Assembly: GCA_964059195.1 (NCBI GenBank)
Contig: CAXKWD010000001.1
Span: forward strand, 119,283,751-119,347,750
Direction of reading: 5' to 3'
DNA: 64,000 bases
Source of the DNA: Ectobius pallidus
Lineage: Eukaryota; Arthropoda; Insecta; Blattodea; Ectobiidae
In this document: positions 21,501 to 29,326 of the stretch, piece by piece
Numbering within the stretch: position 1 is the first letter of the stretch
Layout of the letters: every line of letters begins with the position of its first letter
Made by a program: the position numbers and the translations under genes
Notes under the pieces: generated by a model
What the model saw: only the letters and a program-made list of their open reading frames with translations
Told to the model about the DNA's origin: nothing
Databases searched by the model: none

Positions 21501-22724
21501 ATTCGGGTAGGCGGACGTCTTGAACGATCCAGCATACCTTTCGAAGCCAAACATCAGATGTTGTTACCAGTTGATCATGCCTTCACTAAGCAGCTTATAC
21601 ATTTCAATCATATCAAGTTGAATCATGCTGGATCCCAACTTGTTATTTCTCACTTAAGAGAAAGATTTTGGATACCATCTATTAGGAAGGTGGTACGTAG
21701 TGTTCTAAGAAAATGCACTACATGTTTTCGTTTCAATATTCAAACCTTTCAGCAAAAAATGGCTGATTTGCCTGTTTATAGAGTAAATCCCATTTCTCCT
21801 TTCACCAACGTAAGCATAGATTATGCGGGTCCTTATCCAATCAAATTTGGAGGTCCTCGCTCCAAGATCACTGTCAAAGCTTACCTCGCCATATTCGTAT
21901 GCATGTCCACTAAGGCCATTCATATTGAATTGGTCACCAACCTCACATCTCGTGCTTTCCTTGCCGCATTCTCACGATTCACGGGACGTAGAGGCCTTCC
22001 AAGTTCAGTGACATCAGACAATGGCACTAACTTCGTAGGCGCTCAGACTGATCTTAAGCAGTTAGCTTTGCTATTGCAGTCTCCTGAGCATCATTCTGTG
22101 GTTCAAGATGCCACATCCCATTTGAATATACATTGGCATTTCCTTCCTCCTAATGCCCCCCACATGGGAGGTCTTCACGAGGCCGCAGTTAAATCGGTCA
22201 AGTTTCATCTAAAAAGGATGCTGCCCTCTTTTAACTTTACCTTTGAAGAGATGCTTACTATGCTGATTCAAGTGGAAGCCATCTTAAATTCACGTCCCCT
22301 CATTCCATTGAATGAGGACGTTAACGACATTAGCTATCTTTCACCTGGTCATTTCCTGATTGGGAAAGCCATCATTTCCTTACCTAGCCCTGACTTGTCT
22401 GGTGGTTACACCACACGTTCTCGTTGGAATACTCTCCAACAACTTACAAATAATTTATGGAAGAAATGGTCTACTGACTATCTCCACACACTACAAAGAC
22501 GTTCTAAGTGGACCAAAGTTCTTTCTGACATTCCTTTAGGTACCCCAGTCCTAATCATTGAGGACAATCTCCCTCCTCAAAGGTGGTCCCTAGGGATTGT
22601 TCATTGTACTCATCCTGGCCCTGACGGTCTTATTCGTGTTGTTACTGTGCGTACTGCCACAGGCTTATTTAAAAGGCCCATTGTAAAACTGGCTCCTCTT
22701 CCCATTTCTGAGGCTAACGACTAA
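18537..22724 (+). CDS. BEL/Pao Gag-protease-integrase polyprotein, RT/RNase H deleted in frame
   Basis: One uninterrupted frame of 1395 codons runs from the first in-frame ATG (18537) to the stop at 22722-22724. Domains in order: an N-terminal coiled region with 11-residue repeats (101-155); a Pao-type Gag domain (DUF1759) at about 270-430; Cys/His knuckles (about 480-545); an aspartic protease with LLDSGSD (about 592) and its retroviral-like fold to about 700; a linker; an integrase zinc-binding region (about 1020-1065); a catalytic core with D1095 (IDYAG), D1161 (SDNGTNF) and E1215 (GLHEA); and a DUF5641-type C-terminal domain. The linker passes straight from the pre-RT segment (GRYVVKLPF) to the pre-integrase segment (LNSYLFKFEYLKTIRVMAYV). 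The whole reverse transcriptase/RNase H, including any YVDD box, is missing, apparently joined near residues 872-890 without breaking the frame. Confidence 0.93.
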   Translation: MTNPSPEFAALKAKRTPVKSRITRQANIIADIASSSEISIQDLLRRKDTMTKLSNDFQDIQSQIEELEFSDAEMAYREEVEETVFQALSHLDNLIFQRQAQQEAEAKLVATQQEAEAKLVAAQQEAEAKLIAAQQEAEAKLVAAQQEAEAKLVAAQRDSQAKLSSVEFIKTRFLNYVQAIQALVIEDRQSYCKALSLRTSFEKIFSEYETEYSRIDVLELNESIKLQRLQVESAFHETIAILRSSIDETKHHYEPNQAILANQSLPQFVPSLPKLPEIRLPHFSGDPATWIEFRDTFNSLIIEHKHISNMDKFQYLKSCLAPEVMTVIQNIPVSAATFDVAWSTLSARFDNDRLIANTHLEKLFSPPVLERNSAESLQKFVDHFISTVHALNSLNVGVELSDLIIAKIVLDKLPPFLIKEWESSLAPGKMPSLKDLFTFLESRIRVFQMTDSALRSQPVKPIVSNTTIPKGKVASSKPKCLCCNNGFHELQHCEVFKAMDFSNRDNFVKTQRLCQVCYYSKGHAPYCSTYTCKICKGKHGTYLHNPAHINGNQAANTAGVMSVFQPQPSCLLPTATVLVMHRDGHSVEATALLDSGSDCNLMSSRLFNHLKLSPHHQRTTLAGILSSKADSLKMTSISIKSVTTSWHCNTNVIIVPEISTSKFPRKPVNTTNWNIPPNLSLADASFNIPKYVDLLLGVEIYSQIVCAGQISAPNMPVIQNSHLGWYFAGKLPQPARSEHNMALQNMHNRQPKSRPSNKVSKKPDHSSGSPTHYSAFLTADQDISRQLSQFWELEKISNSDSFLDDSICEKHFVDNTQRDSEGRYVVKLPFLSDPQTLGSTKLQAYKGFSSLEKRSTSNPTLSEDNCKFKDENIALDHMEPDLLPETRVLSLMEATTSNLNSYLFKFEYLKTIRVMAYVLRFMNNSRKIHNSIKGPLMPSELNKALQCCVRLIQQEVYASEIRDLLSNHDVNSSSKLKQLDPFLDKDSVIRVGGRLERSSIPFEAKHQMLLPVDHAFTKQLIHFNHIKLNHAGSQLVISHLRERFWIPSIRKVVRSVLRKCTTCFRFNIQTFQQKMADLPVYRVNPISPFTNVSIDYAGPYPIKFGGPRSKITVKAYLAIFVCMSTKAIHIELVTNLTSRAFLAAFSRFTGRRGLPSSVTSDNGTNFVGAQTDLKQLALLLQSPEHHSVVQDATSHLNIHWHFLPPNAPHMGGLHEAAVKSVKFHLKRMLPSFNFTFEEMLTMLIQVEAILNSRPLIPLNEDVNDISYLSPGHFLIGKAIISLPSPDLSGGYTTRSRWNTLQQLTNNLWKKWSTDYLHTLQRRSKWTKVLSDIPLGTPVLIIEDNLPPQRWSLGIVHCTHPGPDGLIRVVTVRTATGLFKRPIVKLAPLPISEAND
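18837..19001 (+). repeat. 33-bp minisatellite coding for an 11-residue coiled repeat
   Basis: Five tandem 33-bp units encode QQEAEAKLVAA with minor changes (T or I at single positions). The repeat has the charge and alanine pattern of a coiled coil and probably lengthens an N-terminal Gag helix. A degenerate sixth unit (QRDSQAKL) follows. Confidence 0.95.
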
Positions 22725-22904
22725 CCCTATCATGTCTTTGGTGTTGTTGCCTTTTTTTGGTTAGCAACCCTCAATTCATTTCTTAGTTTTTAAGTTTGTT
22801 TTCTTATATTACTTACTCCCCTTTCTCATATCATAATTCTTTAGGTATCACATGACTTCACATCACTTTAGATTATTTCACAAGTGAAATAATCGCGGGC
22901 AATA
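22725..22904 (+). other. BEL/Pao 3' untranslated region and polypurine tract
   Basis: This 180-bp segment joins the stop codon to the 3' LTR. The bases just before the LTR read AATCGCGGGCAATA. The purine run is short, but its position is that of the plus-strand primer. Confidence 0.6.
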
Positions 22905-24060
22905 TGTTACGTCATGTAATACCTTCTTTCTTGCTTGCCATAAATTTACTTCAGATGGCTTTGATTTTCATTTGTCTGTATAGGCTTACAGTCAATCAAT
23001 TCAATGTATGTCTTGGCAATTGTTATTTTAATCTCAACTCCAAAATTATTTATTTATTTTTTTAAATAACTACTAATTTATCAATTCTGTTTTTATTTTA
23101 TTTATTATTATATTAGCATAGTGCGTTTTAATGTATTGATTAATTAATCTTATTTACAAGTGAAGCTATTATTATTGGGTTAGCGATTATTTATTGTTTC
23201 AACCTTCAATTGTCCTTATTATTCACTTCATCCTTCTTCTTCAAAATGGACAACGATTTGAGTGTTCCATTCTCTTTTTCTAGGGCAATGTGCTCTATTC
23301 AACAAATCATTTAGCACGTCATACAGTGCTAAATTTCGGGCGAAAAGCCTTTTATCTTCATTTGTGTTGGATTAAGAATTCCAATGTTCTTACATAGTTC
23401 AACATAATTTCAACATCACAAGGATTCATCTAGACGTCGCTAAAGGTGCTTCGTTCTATCTCTGGACACTGAACCTTCATAAGGAGATATCAATCATTTC
23501 AATTCTGTGAGTAATATAATTCAAGACAAGGACTACGATTAGTCTTCAATTCGGTGAGATTTAGTAGTCATAAAGAGACTTCATGCAACTTCGAATTCTT
23601 AAATAAATACAGACATTTATGCTTGGCAATAAAGTGTTAACAGCTTATTTATGCAATCTTCTTTTTTTTTGAATTAGTGCTGTGAATAGTCTTAAATTTC
23701 AGCATTCAATACAATCTTCTAGTTTCGAAATAACAATTTCGACAGGCTATATTTATTACATCAACAAATGGTCCTCCGAATTAATACAGTCTACCAGTGC
23801 ATCTATATATGTGTACTTGGATACAACTAGAACTGCAGATTTCAAGAAGTGCAGACCATCAAGTTTTTTGTTAATCAAGCAACGTCATCGTTCACATGTG
23901 CATATTTCTTGTATATCAATTTACCCATTTGAAGATTGGAAATGAAACTCAATTCTTCTCCTCAATTCTTCTCTCCCCCGCATGTTATCGCCGGGAATCG
24001 AACCCACAAATAGTTTTCAATACGGTCCACTACCAGAGGAAGGGTCGCCTGGCGGTAACA
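22905..24060 (+). repeat. 3' LTR of the BEL/Pao element
   Basis: It has the same length as the 5' LTR and one observed mismatch (T at 23949 for C at 17821). It is followed directly by the ACATA target duplication. Confidence 0.95.
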
Positions 24061-24427
24061 ACATATTTAAATAACTTAAATAAGATCCATTAAAGGTAAA
24101 AATATTTTTTATAAACAAATAATCACTGATTTTAATTTTAATGTCTAGAAATTACTATTTTTTTGGGTCTAGTTGGCAACTCTGCTCCCTTCCGTGTGAA
24201 GTCTCTCGGCCCAGTATGTGGGCCCTGCCTTTGGTGTCAATGCTCCCATTGGCTGCCGACAATCTTTCATCTTCATTGGTTCTTCCCGCACCTAGGCTTA
24301 TCCGTTGCAGCCAATAGTTTTATTTTTGCATTTAGGTTAGTTATATTATAGATATACAAGCATTCATGAGCCACAGATTATTGTCTCTGTTGGACACTAC
24401 ATGAGAATATTATAGGAGAAAAATTCC

Positions 24428-24499
24428 TCCGGCACTGGGACTTGAACCCAGGACCTTTGGCTATTCGCGCCAATGCTCTACCAACTGAGCTAAGCCGGA
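24428..24499 (-). tRNA. tRNA-like sequence (left palindrome arm), probably not a working tRNA
   Basis: The minus strand folds as a 72-base cloverleaf with acceptor TCCGGCT/TGCCGGA, D arm GCTC...GAGC, anticodon stem TTGGC/GCCAA and T arm CTGGG/CCCAG. The loop GCGAATA would give anticodon GAA, but base 33 is C rather than the near-universal T, and the last acceptor pair is T-T. It is better seen as a tRNA-derived repeat than a tRNA-Phe gene. Confidence 0.5.
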
Positions 24500-24701
24500 G
24501 CTCAATTCACAGCGCCAGATGGAACTTCTCTCCTATGACTGATTGCCCTAATGGTCCACCTCACAGACAGACAAGTCATGTCATATGCACTACTTAGTGT
24601 GCCTCACAGTACTGCATATGACATGACTTGTCTGTCTGTGAGGTGGACCATTAGGGCAATCAGTCATAGGAGAGAAGTCCATCTGGCGCTGTGAATTGAG
24701 C

Positions 24702-24773
24702 TCCGGCTTAGCTCAGTTGGTAGAGCATTGGCGCGAATAGCCAAAGGTCCTGGGTTCAAGTCCCAGTGCCGGA
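24702..24773 (+). tRNA. tRNA-like sequence (right palindrome arm)
   Basis: It is identical in sequence to the left-arm copy in opposite orientation. The internal A box (TAGCTCAGTTGGTAGAGC) and B box (GGTTCAAGTCC) are intact, so RNA polymerase III transcription is possible. The unusual anticodon loop is shared. Confidence 0.5.
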
Positions 24774-24892
24774 GGAATTTTTCTCCTATAATATTCTCAT
24801 GTAGTGTCCAACAGAGACAATAATCTGTGGCTCATGAATGCTTGTATATCTATCTTGAATGTTAACTGTACAATAACAGTGGGAGCCCGGTC

Positions 24893-25116
24893 ACAAAAAT
24901 CACTACTTAGTGTGCCTCACAGTACTGCATATGACATGATTTGTCTGTCTGTGAGGTGGACCATTAGGGCAATCAGTCATAGGAGAGAAGTTCCATCTGG
25001 CGCTGTGAATTGAGCTCCGGCTTAGCTCAGTTGGTAGAGCATTGGCGCGAATAGCCAAAGGTCCTGGGTTCAAGTCCCAGTGCCGGAGGAATTTTTCTCC
25101 TATAATATTCTCATAG
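24893..25116 (+). repeat. Third copy of the tRNA-like repeat unit
   Basis: From the CACTACTTAGTGTGCCTCAC segment onward this repeats the palindrome centre and right arm in direct orientation, with one change (ATGATTTG for ATGACTTG) and the T missing from the right arm restored. It stops at ATTCTCAT, without the outer 60-odd bases of the arm. Confidence 0.9.
25016..25087 (+). tRNA. tRNA-like sequence (third copy)
   Basis: It has the same 72-base tRNA-like sequence as the two palindrome copies, with the same GCGAATA anticodon loop. That three copies share the non-canonical C33 suggests it was present in the amplified source. Confidence 0.5.
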
Positions 25117-25934
25117 TTATATTATGGTTAAGGCCCCTTTACTGTTATAATAATTACCATACTTAAAGCTCAAAGTGAAGGGGGTCTGGAAGAAACTTGG
25201 AGAGGGGGGGTCCAGGGGCACAGCCGCTGGTGGAGTTTGGGAGCAAAGATCCCAACCTAGAAAAACAGGCCGATACCGAGTTACCACGCTCAAAGATCCT
25301 GATGAAGGGGGTCTGGTGGATGTGTGCAAAGGGTCCAGGGGCGCAGCCCCCAATACAGAAAAACAAGAAGGGATCCAGGGCAGTCATTAACTTTCTGTGT
25401 CCACTAGAAATCCTCAATTAGCGACTGGGCCACTGAGACCATGTTTTCACCATTATGTTTCCAGCATGGAATATTGTGGACCCAACACCCTCTCAGCCCA
25501 ACAACAGAACATCGTTCAGCACAAGGAGATCTTGATTTCACAGCACAATTTTAGGTTAATTTTGTATCCAATTTTTAATTACGTTAGTTACATTTAGAAT
25601 CTTCATATAAATGTAAGATGCTTATATGGAATCTATAGATTCTAAAGAATAATACAACATCAAATTTGGCTGTTTTCCGTATTTCTAAAACAGAAATACC
25701 ACAGAGAGCAGTGTGATCGACCATCCCCATTTTTTCCCCTGTTTAAACATCGTACCACCAACATGCTTCAAACTAACCGAACATTATATAACTCAGGAAA
25801 TGGTGTAACAAAATTTAGAGAAATCAGACGAGGAGAAATTCGAGGGGGGTGAGAACTGGATGAAAATTGGGGAAAATGGAATAGGTCGCCACATAAACGT
25901 TGCCCCAACTCACTATTAAACTGAGAGACATCTA
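25117..25934. other. Non-coding; partly GC-rich repeated segment
   Basis: At about 25175-25385 the motif GGGTCTGG...GGGTCCAGGGGC(A/G)CAGCC occurs twice, suggesting an internal duplication. Proline-rich frames on the minus strand here result from this repeat and show no protein similarity. The rest is AT-rich. Confidence 0.35.
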
Positions 25935-25954
25935 GGTGGCAACAATGGAACTAC

Positions 25955-26175
25955 TAGCAGCGTTGAAAATTGGGAATTTTTTTTTTGTTTCTCCTCTTCT
26001 CTTGCTCTTTCTCCTATTACCTCCCTTCTCTCCTTCATCCTACCTACCTATTTGCGGCCTATTCCGATCCTACAAATTTTCGCACCTGATGGGATTTGAA
26101 CACAGGACCACTAGCATCATAGCCAGTCGTCTTAACCACTACGCCATCAAGTGATTGTTGTGGTGTGAAGCGAGA
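25955..26175 (-). repeat. SINE family 1 (tRNA-derived), minus orientation
   Basis: The minus strand has an A box in GATGGCGTAGTGGTTAAGAC and a B box in GTTCAAATCC. A body with GGTAGGTAGGATGAAGG and an AG-rich tail follow. The same head-body-tail layout occurs at 31630, 32444 and 32815, defining one SINE family. Confidence 0.8.
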
Positions 26176-26278
26176 ATTCATCTATTTAAGTTTAGAGAGT
26201 TTTAACTTATGTTAATAGGCAGTTAGAAATAGCAGTTTTGGTACAAGGGTCTCTTTTTATAATTGGGCTATACCATTT

Positions 26279-26670
26279 GTGACGGAATTACAAAGTGCAT
26301 GTCTTTTTTGCCATAGTCCTTACAGATACGTTGAGCTATGTTTATGAAAGAAAGTGATTCTTTGTGTGTTGATAGGGGATGTATGGACGCTTCTAGGAGT
26401 ATATAAGTTTACTGGATTTAAACAACTTTTAGAAGGGAAAAAATGTTCTTAATATATGTGACGGAATTACAAAATGTCAACCACATACAAACCATAGCGT
26501 GAAACCTTCTCAAACTCTGTGAACTCTAAGGATTGAGGAACTTTATTTACACATCATTCTAAACTAGAAGAGCTGTAGTTTATGTGATTAAATTCTAAAC
26601 TAGTTACATCATTTTATTTAGATACCATTAATGAATGAATGAGTGTGACGGAATTACGTGACGGAATTTC
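26279..26670 (+). promoter_or_regulatory. Repeated 13-bp motif GTGACGGAATTAC in element A
   Basis: Copies are at 26279-26291 (14 bases inside the left end), 26458-26470, and an exactly adjacent pair 26645-26657 and 26658-26670 (the last with one mismatch). Further copies lie at 28409-28421 (inverted) and 30634-30646. Repeated subterminal motifs of this kind usually bind the transposase or its partner; that role is inferred. Confidence 0.75.
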
Positions 26671-26944
26671 AAATTTTCCTGTGAAATTAAAATTTATCTA
26701 ATTGAACTGTATTCATACCAGTCATTAAGATTGTAGACTGTCTATATCTAATTAACACTTAAATGAGTTTTTAATGTCATTAAACAAAATAAAATAGGAA
26801 CAGGTTGCGTATATATGTAAAGAATACTTAATCATATAATTATTTTCAGTATCTGGCTTGTTTAACAATATTCACCCATGGAGTTTTGGTGAAAACATGA
26901 CTATGACACCCTCTTATTTGAAATACTGGTTGTTCAGGTAATTT

Positions 26945-27140
26945 CTGCAGGTCACTGGCATATGGCACTATGGCCCTGGGGTCGACTCAGCCTCTAACAG
27001 AGATGAGTATCAGTAGCAATCCTGGGGGTAAAGGCGGCCAGTGCATAAGGCTGACAACTTTACCACCTTCATGTGCTGATTATCAAAATCTGGGAGCTCA
27101 CATCCTGGAACCCTCTGAGCCTTCAACGGCCTTTAATAGG
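26945..27140 (+). repeat. SINE-like fragment inside element A
   Basis: The segment containing CTAACAGAGATGAGTATCAG, CCTGGGGGTAAAGGCGGCC and CATGTGCTGATTATC resembles a common insect interspersed repeat body. No clear tRNA head or target duplication was found. Confidence 0.4.
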
Positions 27141-27822
27141 GAACTTTTTTTACTGGCATGTAGCCAACATCTATTTTCTTTTCCATGAAATACAAAGCTA
27201 ATTCCTTTATCATCTTTCTGCCTCAAATTAAGAACTTCAAACATATCATTGTGTGGATCTGTGGAGGTTATTTGAATTACAAAAAGACATGTTTGCTTTT
27301 TCCCAGCATAAGTGGCATACGCAAAATCACAATTGTATATACCTGGCCTTCATTAGAATGATCTTCCTGTTTATCAGTTACACTTATGAAATAAGTAGTA
27401 GTAGTAGTAGTATCTAATGTGCAGACACTTGGATGATCTCCATTCCGCTTATGAAATAATGTATATCGCAATATTCTGAGGATTTGTACAGTTTGTTAGA
27501 AATTTTGTACACATCAATTACTTTAACGTGATGAATGTCTCTGGAATGTGAAACGTCTTTGACATTGTTTCATCTTTCATAACATTTTCAAACTGCAAAA
27601 TAAAGAAAATCCACACTTATTTCGGTACCGGTATGAGTTTCACAGACTAAGGCATTTGCTTCTTTGAGAGTCATCAACATGTACCTTTTTTGGACTTCAG
27701 TCTTTCCAGATTCTCTTTTATGTATAGGCCTATATATTTATGTATAAAATCTTTACTTCCTGGGCACATCCAACTTACATGATCAAGATTGAAAAAGGCT
27801 TGTACAGTTTGACAACCTACTG

Positions 27823-28008
27823 ATTGAGGTTTTCAGTTTTGTCTGAAATTGGAGTTAAATCCTTGACCACAGATGAGGGCTTTCGTGGACTTGCGGGGAG
27901 AGCATTAAGAACCTTTTTCACAGCTTTTCCAAAGGATTGTCTTGATTTGTATGGAGAATGTGTTGAAGCAGAATGGCCACTAGTGGAGGGAACTTCTACA
28001 GTATTTCT
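27823..28008 (-). pseudogene. Element A protein, second coding segment
   Basis: The minus strand encodes NTVEVPSTSGHSASTHSPYK, then SFGKAVKKVLNALPASPRK and VVKDLTPISDK before a TAG. It reads like a continuation of the MGKTAAER protein after an intron or frame break. The [FL]GKAV-x-K-x-x-x-x-LP-x-SPRK pattern recalls uncharacterised TE-encoded proteins in arthropods and cnidarians. No catalytic motif is visible. Confidence 0.5.
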
Positions 28009-28059
28009 ACATTCTTCTTTTTTTCTTACATCTCAATTTCTGTACTGCTATGTAATTAG

Positions 28060-28209
28060 TCATCTTAGTTTATTGAGTTGAAGGTGGTTCATAGATGCTT
28101 TTTTAATTGCTTTCTGCTCTCTGTCTTTCTTTTTCATTTCTTCATGTAATCCTGCATTCTTTTTTCTTTTCCGGCACTCACTCTGACGTTCTGCTGCTGT
28201 TTTACCCAT
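28060..28209 (-). CDS. Element A short basic protein, MGKTAAER start
   Basis: A 49-residue frame starts MGKTAAERQSECRKRKK and continues with a charged helix (LHEEMKKKDREQKAIKKAS). The RQ-x-x-[CY]R-x-R-[KR] core resembles the basic region that opens many TE-encoded proteins. The homologous start MGKTSAERTKKYRDR occurs in element B on the same strand and in the same relative position. It ends at a TGA, and coding resumes further downstream (27823-28008). Function is unknown; DNA binding is a guess from the basic residues. Confidence 0.55.
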   Translation of the reverse strand: MGKTAAERQSECRKRKKNAGLHEEMKKKDREQKAIKKASMNHLQLNKLR

Positions 28210-28504
28210 TACGGTCACTGAAGAAATTGATACTCCAAATAATCCAATAAAATATTAAGTTACAGATAATTTTCTGTGCCTAATAAAGTTCCAGTATGCT
28301 TGTTATTCTTATTTTAGTATTACATACCTTTTTTTCAACTTACACTACCTAAGTTCATGTTAAGTGCTGTTTATTAGTAAGAGGCTCAGTGTGTGTGAAA
28401 CAGGTTATGTAATTCCGTCACGACCCTAAATGTTGATATAAATATAATCCTGTGAAACAAATGATATGGTCTGGTTCTAAAGCAAGCAAAAGGGCAATTC
28501 CATG

Positions 28505-28907
28505 GTCACGGACTAACATTCACAGAGAAAAGTCACTATACTGGCAGCCATTACACCAACAATATTAAACACAGAAGAAATTGGCATATGCAGAGCAACA
28601 CATAAAGAACTAAAGTATTTACAAATAAACTTAGAGTTCTCTAACATTTATATGCACAGATATATTTAACTTATAGCACCTTGTCACGGACTAACTTATT
28701 TTGGACATAGGTTTCATTTGTAGGAACAAAACAGAAAATTTCTGTGATTTGATATACATTAGGCAGATGTGTTTTATTTGTTTTGAAGTAGGTAGGTATA
28801 TAGCAGCTTATGATATGGTTCTTTAAAATATGAACCATCAGTTTAATGGTAATAAAAAATGAAATACTACTGTCACGGACTAACGTGAAAAGTTGTCACG
28901 GACTAAC
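28505..28907 (+). promoter_or_regulatory. Repeated 13-bp motif GTCACGGACTAAC in element B
   Basis: Copies are at 28505-28517 (13 bases inside the end, the same spacing as in element A), 28683-28695, 28872-28884 and 28895-28907. Others are at 29740-29752 and, inverted with one mismatch, 29586-29598. It shares GT(C/G)ACGGA with element A's motif, so the two families have diverged at a few positions of a common binding site. Confidence 0.75.
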
Positions 28908-28967
28908 TTCTGGATGCAAATCAGAAAATCACATTTACAACATACCGGTAACAAAGAGGTGGAACGC

Positions 28968-29326
28968 TTAGTACATGATTTGAAACTTTTGTCTAATAAT
29001 CTCAAACTCGTTTTCATTGATTCGAAGTATGTTAGTTCGTGTTGAAGACGTGGTTTTGGGCTCTTCAGTCAGTGCATGGAAAATGCTTTTGAAAAGCAAG
29101 TAGTCTTCATCTTTTACAGCTCTGAAACTATTTTGGCCTTCTTTCAGCTGTTTAAGTCAACCATTTGAAAACAACTTTATTTTTTAACCCCTTCATCAGT
29201 GTCTTGACTATTGCTAGACAAAATATTGATTCTGAAATCCTCAATTATGAGGTTGTTGAATACAAATGTTGCATCGCTGAACCTATCACGATATTTTTTG
29301 GTTCTTTCAGCAGAAGTCTTCCCCAT
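28968..29326 (-). pseudogene. Element B protein, broken
   Basis: The minus strand starts MGKTSAERTKKYRDRFSD and stops after 49 codons (29177). Coding-like sequence reappears as VKDEDYLLFKSIFHALTEEP and ends INENEFEIIRQKFQIMY at a stop (28968). A frame break or small intron separates the two. The start aligns with element A's protein. No catalytic signature was recognised. Confidence 0.55.

Larger units (their letters stand above)
16777..24060 (+). mobile_element. BEL/Pao LTR retrotransposon lacking reverse transcriptase
   Basis: The 7284-bp element has two 1156-bp LTRs (16777-17932 and 22905-24060) starting TGTTACG and ending GTAACA. It is flanked by a perfect 5-bp duplication ACATA (16772-16776 and 24061-24065). 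I noticed one LTR difference (C at 17821, T at 23949), implying a recent insertion. The interior holds one long frame with Gag, protease and integrase of BEL/Pao type, but no reverse transcriptase or RNase H. The element can therefore move only with enzymes supplied from elsewhere. It lies in the large first intron of the dehydrogenase gene, antisense to it. Confidence 0.95.
24348..24853. repeat. Near-perfect palindrome with a tRNA-like sequence in each arm
   Basis: The arms are 24348-24589 and 24613-24853, separated by 23 bases. They are about 241 bp each and seem to differ by a single missing T (AAGTTCC versus AAGTCC). Each arm contains a full 72-base tRNA-like sequence. Such long, little-diverged arms indicate a recent inverted duplication or gene conversion between arms. 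Confidence 0.95.

Noticed and set aside
24428..25087. Three tRNA-Phe genes
   Set aside because: The cloverleaf fits, but base 33 is C, the last acceptor pair is T-T, and the copies sit in an amplified palindrome. A tRNA-derived repeat is the safer call.
25117..25417. Overlapping proline-rich frames
   Set aside because: They come from a GC-rich duplicated segment and show no consistent frame or family.
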